The notes beneath the pieces were generated by a model that was not told the origin of the DNA, made no database searches, and saw nothing but the letters and a program-made list of their open reading frames with translations. Shown here piece after piece: positions 55,701 through 64,000 of a DNA stretch of 64,000 nucleotides. Position 1 is the stretch's first letter. Each line of letters opens with the position of its first letter. Origin of the DNA: Psococerastis gibbosa (Eukaryota > Arthropoda > Insecta > Psocodea > Psocidae); the NCBI GenBank assembly GCA_963971405.1, contig OZ020485.1, forward strand, positions 6,572,001 through 6,636,000, given 5' to 3'. Both the position numbers and the translations under genes were made by a program.

Positions 55701-58641
55701 AACTTGTGACGTTTTAGATTTTCAATTGTTTACTTAAATTTTGTTTGATTTCAGTATTGACAAAGTGCCTAAAGTGACGTCTCCTGTCTTGGTGATCCAT
55801 GGTACAAAAGACGAAGTGATAGATCACTCGCATGGTGAGGCAATCTACGAGCGTTGCCCTGGCGCTGTTGAACCCCTCTGGGTGGAGGTGAGTACTCCCA
55901 TTCTAACATCTAACTATAACCAATTTAGAAAGTCACAATAATTACTACCCGACCACCATTTGGAACACTTATAAAAATCAAATAAACTCGTGCTCCGCTT
56001 AGGCGGCTATTCCACCGGCGATTTTACTTCATATTTGATTTTGTGAATTAGACATTATTAATAAGTCTACTATATTATAACTTAATTTATAATAGATAAG
56101 TTAAGTATCTACCTAATAGTCTCCTTAAAACAACTATGTAATATTTCAACACATAATAAAAGTTGACTTTACTAGGGGTATTCACTGTGTTTCGATTTCC
56201 CCAAGGGAATAGAACGCCAGTTTTTCTACGGTAGAAAAATAATGCCATAAGGAAATGTATTTCAAAACATTCCCACTTTCCCCAACTACTTTGGTTGGGC
56301 AAACTGAGCTTTGGAAATCGAAAACGCCAAACGGCCATATTTGTCGTTGTTTTGCATTTGAATTTGGTTTTTATTTTTATTTAATTAATAAAAAAAGGAA
56401 ACATGGCAAGAGGTGGACTACAGCACAGCAGATGTTCATAAGTTAAGCGAAAGCAAAGAAACTTTAGAAGTAGGTTAGGTTAGGTCGGTCAACAATAGGT
56501 GCTATTTCATGGCAATGTTTTGTGTGTTACCTGTTAAACATGAAACAGGTTCCTCATAGATGGGTTGCATAGTGTCGTCATTATCAAGGAAACCCCCTCT
56601 GTCATGTTGTTGGAGTAAAAGGGTCTGTCGCGATCGATAGCTTGATATCTTGTTGGTAAGCAATTGTACACATTAATATTTCAATGTTCATTTCCCTGCG
56701 AATTCCTTTCACGAGCAGTTTCGCTTTGGTCAACAGTTTTATCGCTCTGCAGGGAAATGTTTTACCAGTTTTGCTGTAAAGTTCAATTTTTTTTTTTTTT
56801 TTACGATGAACTATTGTTTCGTTGGCAGTACTGTAGTTTTGTTTAATACTTATTAGAAATACCTGCATACTCAATGTCCGGCTCTCATCGTACCGGGAGA
56901 GTAAACATTAACAATTATTTAAGCCCACATGCTAAATTACTGCATAAGGGTTGTGATTAAATTACATTACGGATGACAGTTCTTTCCCATGAAACCTTCG
57001 ACTTCTGCCTCTAGGGGTCAATTATACTAAAACCTGTAATGGGCTAGATAGAAGAAGATAGTGATGCTTCCTTTCGTTAAGCCCAGTGTGAATATTAAGT
57101 ATTATATTTAAATTTGGCGACTTCGGTGGCAAGGTGGTAGCGTGCTTGTACTTGTGCGAGTCTCCACACACCTTGCGTCGGAGACGTGTCATAACTCGAC
57201 ACAAGTACTGAATAGCTCACTTAGTGAGGCGATTGAAGAGGTTTATCGGATACATTCATTAAATTGTTTGTACGTGATTAACCTTTTATCTATAAAAAAA
57301 ATTGTTAAGTTTTGGATTTGGAAGTAGTCTATTTTCAGAGCATTTACCTGTGGATGTCTCAGGTTGAAATATTTAACAAACAAGGCGTGACTTTTAATCG
57401 TTATTAATGGTCATGGAATTTATGTTCAATATCGAAATCGTTGGCTTATTACTAATCAGTGACCTTGGTTTTTAAGGCTTGTACGTGGTTTGTCCTTAGC
57501 CACTGGCAGTCAACGGTTAATTTTGTAAACACTGACCATTGTAATATGTATTGACCTTGTACCACTACTCCAATGCTAGATTTTGTGATTCATCAATTGG
57601 TAGGCTACATAGCTACTCGTCGGAAATATAACATTGCCCCCTTGATTCCCCTTCGCTGAAGAATCTAGTTCCTTTTGAAAATTGAAATGCCTTGAAATGG
57701 AACGCAAAAAAAAAAAAAAAAAAAAAAAATAGTTTCTGTGCACTGCTACCACTTAGAAAATTTGAATACTGTATTAAGAAGATCAGTTTTATCTTACATA
57801 TTCCATTTTCTCATGGTTTGCTGTGATGTTACGGGATGGATAGCCCTTCTTCATTGTTTCTTAATACACATTTTGTAATTTCAATGCAGTTGACACAGAA
57901 AAAAAATTTTGCTGTTGGTATCTAAAATTCTTATTAATTTATAAAATTCTGTGTATTAATGAGTATGTGAATGCGATGCAATCCGCCAGTTCCTTTTTGT
58001 TCATCTGGGCATTGAAAATGCGGTGGGGGGGGGGGGGGGGTATTGTGCATAAAGAAAGAAAAGAAAATGTGGATATTTTGAATCAAAATATCCCCTCATC
58101 TTCTGTTTATTCGTCTGTAACTTTGATGAGGAAGGTTTTTCTATTGTTAGGAATATTGTTAGTTGAGAGTAGAGATGCATTTTTCTCGTTTTCTAATAAA
58201 CTCTTGTCTACTTTTATGTGCATATTTCCTGCGAATCGCGTGGCACAGCTGACAGGAAAGTTAGCTTTAATTGTATTTACCATATTTACACACACTCGTT
58301 CGCTACATCAGATTTGGCAGAGCAGCATCGAAACTGGAAGGTAGATTAAGACCAGGTACACAAGAACGATTCGCTGGCTATTGTCGTGGGAACAAACTGG
58401 GCTGAAAAAAAACTGCGGTCCATTTACTCCCATGACAAATTTCTTAGTGAATCACTAGCGTTCGAATCGTCCGTGTGTGTACTGGGCCTAAGAAATGAGG
58501 CGTTAGTTGAAAAACGAAATTTCCACGTGAACATGAAAAATGTACTTTTGTCAACAGGGCGCTGGGCATAATAACGTGGAGCTGTACCCTGAGTACTTGG
58601 AGCGACTAAAGCAATTCATTGAAGTGGAATTGACCAACTGA
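49739..58641 (+). CDS. ABHD17: ABHD17-type protein depalmitoylase (three exons)
   Basis: Exons 49739-50385, 55755-55887 and 58558-58641 give 864 nt, 287 residues plus stop; vertebrate ABHD17 proteins are about 290-330 residues. All junctions are GT-AG with matching phase. The N-terminus [20 protein letters not shown] carries a Cys cluster (residues 10, 11, 14, 15, 18) that is palmitoylated in the family and tethers it to membranes. The alpha/beta hydrolase fold shows [10 protein letters not shown] (oxyanion region), YGQSIGT with nucleophile Ser170, HGTKDEVID with Asp235, and GAGHN with His264. Relatives remove palmitate from Ras and synaptic proteins. No residue of the triad is missing. Introns of 5.4 and 2.7 kb contain several MITEs. 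The frame stays open past the stop (see findings). Confidence 0.95.
50731..51231. mobile_element. Harbinger-type element with nested SINE, in ABHD17 intron 1
   Basis: Terminal repeats GGCCCGGTACACACGGACGA and its near complement are flanked by TTA (50728-50730, 51232-51234). About 220 bp of the 501 bp is the SINE at 50804-51026. A related short copy sits in intron 2 at 58350-58488. Confidence 0.85.
50804..51026 (-). mobile_element. tRNA-derived SINE, copy 3 (nested)
   Basis: The minus strand shows TAGAGTAGTGGTACGGCC (A box), GGTTCGAGTCC (B box), the shared body and a (TTAT)n tail at the left. The most complete head of the three copies. Confidence 0.88.
51302..52650. other. ABHD17 intron 1, no other gene seen
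   Basis: Frames are short. No splice-bounded coding exon recognised. Confidence 0.5.
52654..52795. mobile_element. Harbinger-type MITE in ABHD17 intron 1
   Basis: Ends GGCGGGGTTTCCACATACGT are inverted at the right end and flanked by TTA (52651-52653, 52796-52798). The family core GTGGTAGCAGACATTTTTAG is present. Confidence 0.9.
52966..53665. repeat. TGCTTTCC-family repeat, complete copy
   Basis: Ends are the 16-bp inverted pair TGCTTTCCAATTTATA. It is about 700 bp, aligning over most of its length to 34773-35345. Short frames (for example 53002-53232) are similar in both copies, but no domain is recognised. It lies in ABHD17 intron 1. Confidence 0.82.
53670..54805. other. ABHD17 intron 1, no other gene seen
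   Basis: No long frame, repeat boundary or RNA gene recognised. Confidence 0.5.
54811..55195. mobile_element. Inverted-repeat element in ABHD17 intron 1
   Basis: A ~45-bp inverted pair starts GCAGCCCGATCATGGCGATT and encloses about 300 bp without coding. No clear target duplication. A non-autonomous DNA element is likely. Confidence 0.75.
55888..58345. other. ABHD17 intron 2, no other gene seen
   Basis: It contains poly-A (57709-57729) and poly-G (58024-58040) runs. Frames at 57967-58344 cross the poly-G run and show no motif. Confidence 0.5.
58350..58488. mobile_element. Harbinger-type MITE just before ABHD17 exon 3
   Basis: Ends GACCAGGTACACAAGAACGA and the complement of GGCCCAGTACACACACGGAC are flanked by TAA (58347-58349, 58489-58491). 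It ends 69 bp before the exon 3 boundary. Confidence 0.8.
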
Positions 58642-59232
58642 CAACTACTGTCAGGGGGTGACGACCCCGAGCAAGAGGGCTCGGTCGTCAGCTCGGCGGG
58701 CACGACCAGTTCCATCACGGAGAAGCTGCTGTAGCACGAGGCAGGCCACCCGGCCTGCTCGGAACCCGCAGACCCAGACGACTCGCTCACCATCCGCACG
58801 GACCCTAGTGAGGTTAAGCCACTGCTCGAAGAGACGCCCACCCTCCTAAGCCCCATCGCTGACTTCCGTCTCCTCAAATCCGAACAGTACTCAGCTTTGT
58901 TCGAGACTGCGTGTGAGATCGAGTACTATGCGTGTCACAAAACACTGCCTGAAAGCCGACCCTCATCACAAAAACGAAAACCGGGCACGCGAAAGTGTGT
59001 TCCAACGGGAAAAAGTGTTTCCTTAAACTCAAGTCCCGTATGGTCGGCTGTTTCTGGCTCGCCTTCGACTACGAATCGGCAGCGCTCAAATGACTGCAGC
59101 GCCGTTGAGGTGGAAGCTCGTACTAGCACTAGTTCAGTGAAGGACCTGTGGACGACGTCTACTGGAAAGGAGTCGCCGCCGCCGACTGCCAAGACTGACG
59201 TAGATCCGGAAGTTACTGAGACTACTTGTTAA
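58642..59232 (+). other. In-frame extension after the ABHD17 stop
   Basis: The ABHD17 frame continues 30 codons to a TAG at 58732-58734, then 165 codons to TAA at 59230-59232. By hand count third-position GC is 24/30 and then 50/72, against 15/30 and 32/72 at second positions, the pattern of selected coding sequence and unlike the AT-rich surroundings. The peptide is Ser/Thr/Pro-rich with acidic clusters and an ALFETACEIEYYACHK core. Alternatives are a GC-rich 3' UTR or an ancestral longer C-terminus now cut off. Other frames are also fairly open, which weakens the frame-length argument. Confidence 0.55.
58659..58690 (+). promoter_or_regulatory. Stem-loop downstream of the ABHD17 stop codon
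   Basis: TGACGA then CCGAGC pair with GCTCGG then TCGTCA, giving 12 bp with a 2-nt CC bulge and the loop AAGAGG. It starts 17 nt after the TGA. Such structures stimulate stop-codon readthrough in known cases. Confidence 0.65.
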
Positions 59233-61577
59233 TAATGCGTATTATGTCTGTCAAATGCGAAATCTCAGAGAGGCATTATAGGACAATTTTTATTCGCAGA
59301 AATGAAATACAAATGCTGTTGTAAGAGAAGTTTACGCTTTGTAGTTGGTCGACATGATACGTTGCCGCACTACTATACCAGTCATTGAGCTAAAATCAGA
59401 ATTCATTTATAAATGCTGGCTTACAAATGTTACGCCAGTCCTGGTGGTTGTCAAGACACTTGCAACGCCCGGATAATGCCGTGCACAGTACGTCAATATC
59501 GTATGTTATCATGTAACAACAATTAGAGCCGCAGACTATCTATTTAACTTTGTAGAAAGTCTATACAGTACTATACTATCTTGGAGCTGTCTACATCGAC
59601 CAGTTCGATCTGATTGACTTGCCATTGAAGACATGACTGTCTTTGCTAACAAGGTTAAGCAGTTGTTTTCAACAGTTGATTAATTGGCAATGGCCATAGT
59701 ATTCGAATGATTGGGATACACTGCTGTGATCCCAATAATTATGATGTTCAAAGGATCCCAAGACCTAGGCCAGCTTTAACTCTCTAAATAATAATGAATA
59801 ATAACAGGCAGGGGAATCAGAGAAAGGAAGATATGGAAAAATTTACGGGAAAGGGATTTGAATGCCGGGATGGTATGCACCAAATCCGTCGCCTCCCTTC
59901 CCTATCATGTACGTTAGCTCTTCTTCTTCTAATGCCTCTTCTATCGAAGATTGGCGACCATCATTGCAATTTGGATGGTGGAGACTGCTGCTCTGAAAGG
60001 GAAGTCGTGCTCTTGCCAAACCAATGCCTCAGGTTTTCCAATCAGGATCTTCTTCTGCGAGCCTTCTGTATTTTATCTTCACTTAGATTATTACATACAG
60101 AAGGCGATACTTTTCGTTCCTCATCACATTGCCGAAGTATGTTAGTTTCCGTTTCTTAACCGCCAGCAGCAACTCGGCTTCTGTATCCATTCGCCTCAGG
60201 ACCTCAGACTCTTGACACTATTGATCATTAGTCGAATATAGCCTTTACAGCTAGAGTTAGGATATTGCACGGTGCAATAACTAATGTATTTAATGTGTTT
60301 CAGATTTTAGCTCTTTGTCGTCTAATATTTTATTGTAAATACCGAAAATGCAATAATGTAAAAAAGTATCCAAATAGCACATTACAAACAAGTTAATATT
60401 GGCCTTTCGTCAAAATTATTTTTCTACGCACATGAATGGATGAATTTAATATTGAACGTGTCTGTAAGGCAGAGATTTCAAAGTATTTTGTAAACAATTG
60501 ATGGATGACTAAGCCGATTTAACGAAATTAATTAATTACTCGTTCTTCAATCGCATAGGTATGAAAATGGTCGGAAAAATTCATAAAAAATGCATGCTTT
60601 CGCAGTATATTTACATTTTTGCCCATATTTGGCTACACCAAGCACGTAAGTAGGGGGGGGGGGGGACTGTCAAAATTAAAATATGCGTATTGGCAATACA
60701 ATGAACTAGATAGCTCAGGTTTAGAACACCACACAAAAATATACATATACGTATACATGTACCTGCCTGAGTTACACAAACATAAAAATCGGAAAACTTG
60801 AAAATGGAAAGGTTTAATATGTTATTCATCCTTATGCGTAGAAAAATTGAGCTCTCACTAAGTAATCATTGTCGGGTAGTATTTTCGTTTGCCTGTAAAT
60901 ATTCTAAACACATTGCTTTTATGGGATTTCTCCAACACTTGTGCCAAAATGCTTTGGTAATTATTCTAGCTTTAGTTTATTGTTGATTATCGGACATTAT
61001 GCACAGTCTCTGTGTATGTAAGGTTTTCTTTTGCAAAATACTTTTTCTAGTGAACCTTATCATTTACTTTCCAACTCCAGGTATGTTGTAGGTGCTAAAT
61101 AGACTAAAAAAACCGTGCAGGATGCTCTTGATTTTGAAGAAATTATCGATAATACCGTGCCCCAATGCATTGCACACAATATCATTATTATTGTGTTGTG
61201 TTTTATTGGTATGCCCATTCTAGGTTATTCAATTACCCATCGATCGATCCCGTACTTTGGGATAGGGGTAAGCCAGAAAAAAATCACTTGTACACCAAAA
61301 GTTACATTTTTACCCATTAAGCGGTTGATCTGAAGTTTTCAAGTGGCTTTTTGAATATAGTCTATGTAATTTATTGTTTTTTTTCTTAATTTAGATGTGA
61401 CAGAAATTTTCGCGACGTTTTGTACAATTTGTAATGTGGAATTTTACCAAAAGACGAAAAAAAGGCCCTAACAACTAACAAGTGCACTTTTATGTCTTCT
61501 ACATAGCTTGTTATGAGGATGAATTAGTTAATAAACATAATAGTCTCCTTAGTAACTTTGTAAAACTTGCTGTCACT
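59233..61577. other. ABHD17 3' region and intergenic; no other gene seen
   Basis: The frame at 59794-60159 has no recognised motif. A poly-G run is at 60653-60664. No convincing AATAAA directly follows the extension, so the transcript end is not fixed. Confidence 0.4.
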
Positions 61578-62252
61578 CATTGTTAAAATTTACTTTGTTT
61601 AGTCTTACAATAAAATTAAAAACACAACCGGTTTCGGCTCACGCCATCGTCAAGTGCGATTGAAAAAAGGTAAACAAAAGGTATGCAAGCTAAAACAAAA
61701 TAAAATAAAACTCATTGTCAGGATAATACACAGCATCGCATAAAGTAAATAAATTTAAATTGAACAATTAAACATCAACCAATGGAAGCGTCAACAAGGG
61801 GGAACTACTTAAAAAGGTTATGTCATTAAGTAACGTTTTGTTTTTAACCATGGCTTCCCTAGCCCAACATATAAACACCCACAACCATGCCTGTGATTTC
61901 GATAATTTTAAGATCCTACATGTAGCCAACAAGGGGAAACTTCTTGATAATTTAGAAACCATTGAGATTAGGGAAGCTATGGTTAAAAACAAAACGTTAC
62001 TTAATGACATAACCTTTTTAAGTAGTTCCCCCTTGTTGACGCTTCCATTGGTTGATGTTTAATTGTTCAATTTAAATTTATTTACTTTATGCGATGCTGT
62101 GTATTATCCTGACAATGAGTTTTATTTTATTTTGTTTTAGCTTGCATACCTTTTGTTTACCTTTTTTCAATCGCACTTGACGATGGCGTGAGCCGAAACC
62201 GGTTGTGTTTTTAATTTTATTGTAAGACTAAACAAAGTAAATTTTAACAATG
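61578..62252. mobile_element. Penelope-like terminal palindrome with GIY-YIG remnant
   Basis: Near-identical inverted arms of about 284 bp (61578-61861 and 61969-62252) enclose a ~107-bp loop. The plus frame across the loop reads AQHINTHNHACDFDNFKILH, then NKGKLLDNLETIEI, the C-terminal part of the GIY-YIG endonuclease of Penelope-like elements (QH, H, FKILH, LD-x-LE-x-x-EI). Both arms contain ACCGGTTTCGG. The layout fits two inverted Penelope ends joined head to head. Confidence 0.75.
62177..62202 (+). ncRNA. Hammerhead-like core, diverged
   Basis: TTGACGA (consensus CUGANGA, first base changed), then GGC-GTGA-GCC as a stem II with a GNRA loop, then GAAA and CCGG. The mirror copy is on the minus strand at about 61642-61617. 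The first-base change would probably abolish cleavage. Confidence 0.45.
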
Positions 62253-62343
62253 AATGAACTAGTTAATTTTTGCCTCTTCTTATGCTGTGCTGATTTTTTA
62301 CCAAGCTTAGCGCCAATGAAATTAGGAAACAAAAGATAATTAT

Positions 62344-62519
62344 GACGAAGCAGTAGAATCCATTAGTAAACACCAACAGTTGCTGCTGAGCCTCCGAGAT
62401 ACAATCTTAGAAGTCTACGCAGTTCCACTGAAGATGTCGACCGCAGATGTTGATGAAACGTTTGGAAGTGCACTTTCAAAACGACCACGGCCTATCATCC
62501 CGGATTCTACTGCTTCGTC
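62344..62519. repeat. Hairpin-bounded repeat (copy 2)
   Basis: It is bounded by the perfect pair GACGAAGCAGTAGAATCC / GGATTCTACTGCTTCGTC. The interior CTGAAGATGTCGACC, then TTGATGAAACGTTTGGAAG and GACCACGGCCT, matches 19160-19303. Confidence 0.65.
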
Positions 62520-62529
62520 ACGTAACTCC

Positions 62530-63750
62530 GGTCGTGAAAGCCTTTGTAATAACATTAAAAGACAATCGGCCTAATAATTGAATTAGTTCATTATGAAACG
62601 TACCTACAATAATTTGTTTGAAAGTTTTACTGACTCAGTAGCCCCTGCTACCCATGCAGAGTCAATGCCTCTAACTATCTATTATGACTTAAACCCACAA
62701 TAATATATATTATACAGTATAAATAGTTGCTAAATCCTTGTATAAATTGCCCATTGTCGCATATCACTTTGTACAGTACATAAAAGTTTATCGTAATCCT
62801 CCTGTTTTGATTAGACATCTTTAAATACGGTAATAAACCGATTGTAGCTGTCAGGTGCCTATCTACAGCACCTACTGGAACTTGGAAGTTCATGTAAATA
62901 AAACTCAAAGCAGGTCCAGTATAAAAAACAAACCAGTTATTTAACACTCTGCGGACGGAAAAATGCTACATCCCATTCGGACTAGGCGGTGTCCAAGGGA
63001 CATTATATCTTAAATGCATTAGATTTTCAAATTTTGTAATTATTTATTGTTCTTATTGTCCCATAGATCATTAGTAATAGTTACTACCTTTCAGTATATG
63101 TTTGATTTGTGTTGTAAAAAGGGTAAACAGAAAGCAAGTATTAGTATAAGAAATGCTCCATCCTATTCGGACTATGGACACTGATATCTCCAGTGCATTA
63201 GATTTCCAAGTGTAATTATTTTTTGTTCTCATTGTCCCATATAGGTACCATTAGAATAGGAATTTGCTACAGCTTAGTTCAAAGATAATTCAGGAGAAAA
63301 CAGGTGCTTGCTCTGAAATACGACGTTCATTTTATGATGGGTGTCCAATAGTAGGGGAGCCCGTGATGCTAAATGGGGATTTACTCAAGCGTCATAGAGA
63401 CCGATTGGGTTGCAAAGCTTAGATAATAAAAAGAAAAAAATGTTCTATAATGTATTCCTCTGCTATAGATTTTCAAAAATGTAAAAAAAAACTTGCGTGG
63501 ACATACTCGAGCGCGTCAGATATTGATATATATGGTTCATCTATATATTCGAGACGTGCTGTATAATAATCTGACGATTATCCGGAGGGATCTGCCTAAT
63601 CTGACAATTAAAAGAAAACAAAATTTTCTTCGATTTTTTAAAATCATTGCACAATTATTTGAAAAGCTCAGGAATTATTAAATAAAATATTATATTCATA
63701 TTAATAATATTAAATAGTAAATATTTCTAAACTTTAATTCTCATAACTTT
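62530..63750. other. No gene seen
   Basis: It contains a loosely repeated block: ATTCGGACTA and TGCATTAGATTT occur near 62975-63030 and again near 63165-63210. No coding signal. Confidence 0.4.
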
Positions 63751-63752
63751 TA

Positions 63753-63914
63753 GGGGGGTATTCCATATACGTACAACGTCAACGAAAAATTGAAAAATGA
63801 CGTTTTAGCAGACATTAAAGACATACTAAAAATTCTGCTACCACGTCAATTTACGTCATTTTGACGTCATTTTTCAATTTTTCGTTGACGTTGTACGTAT
63901 GTGGAATGGGCACC
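63753..63914. mobile_element. Harbinger-type MITE (longest copy)
   Basis: Ends GGGGGGTATTCCATATACGT and the complement of GGTGCCCATTCCACATACGT are flanked by TTA (63750-63752, 63915-63917). It carries the core in the opposite orientation to the 41.7 kb copy. Confidence 0.9.
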
Positions 63915-64000
63915 TTATTAAAATCAATTAAAATAAGAAAATTAGCCAAAACGTTGGAAATACGCTGTAAATAATATCATGGCGTCATGGCAACAGAACT

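Noticed and set aside
58551-58877. Minus-strand 108-codon frame over ABHD17 exon 3 and the extension
   Set aside because: It overlaps the conserved exon on the opposite strand; openness follows from GC-rich codons.
1-64000. CRISPR array, bacterial operons or rRNA cluster
   Set aside because: No regular spacer-repeat pattern, no ribosome-binding-site-led gene strings and no rRNA sequence were seen.

Overview
This is a repeat-rich, AT-rich animal nuclear sequence, most likely from an arthropod and possibly a hemipteran insect. The guess rests on spliced genes with GT-AG introns, an ABHD17-type hydrolase, a linked C2H2 array of insect style, and a dense load of mariner, PIF/Harbinger, hAT, piggyBac, pogo and Penelope-like sequence plus tRNA-derived SINEs. 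No bacterial-style operons, CRISPR arrays or functional rRNA genes were seen.

Layout. 0.6-0.8 kb: a hairpin MITE. 0.9-5.8 kb: a tandem array of a ~1.4 kb composite unit (copies A, B and truncated C). Each unit carries, on the minus strand, exon-like pieces resembling a chromodomain, a Spo11/Topo VI-A TOPRIM segment and a MULE-like transposase segment. Copy A is interrupted by an apparently intact mariner. 7.4-8.9 kb: a broken hAT transposase. 9.4-13.3 kb: a complete PIF/Harbinger element with a two-exon MADF gene and a transposase lacking its catalytic Glu. 13.5-18.7 kb: G-rich tandem repeats, a non-LTR RNase H remnant, and sequence with no recognisable genes. 19.4-27.9 kb: a mosaic of a BED-finger exon, a diverged copy D of the composite unit, an LTR element with a 5S-like SINE inside one LTR, a pogo-type N-terminus and a piggyBac relic. 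28.5-35.7 kb: a 1.4 kb foldback repeat, a scrambled second copy, and SINE/MITE material. 36.1-37.1 kb: an 11-finger C2H2 exon. 42-49 kb: a THAP-like first exon and a candidate four-exon cysteine-rich gene. 49.7-58.6 kb: a complete three-exon ABHD17 gene (287 aa). 61.6-62.5 kb: a Penelope-like palindrome. 63.8 kb: another Harbinger-type MITE.

The clear host gene is ABHD17, predicted to be a membrane-tethered protein depalmitoylase. Its reading frame continues past the TGA stop for 30 codons, then a TAG, then 165 more codons to a TAA. The extension has coding-like third-position GC, and a 12-bp stem-loop sits 17 nt after the TGA. This candidate programmed stop-codon readthrough is the most interesting signal here. 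The tandem composite unit with exon-like pieces from unrelated families is the second. Most of the rest is nested mobile DNA whose target-site duplications are readable directly, which gives relative insertion ages.
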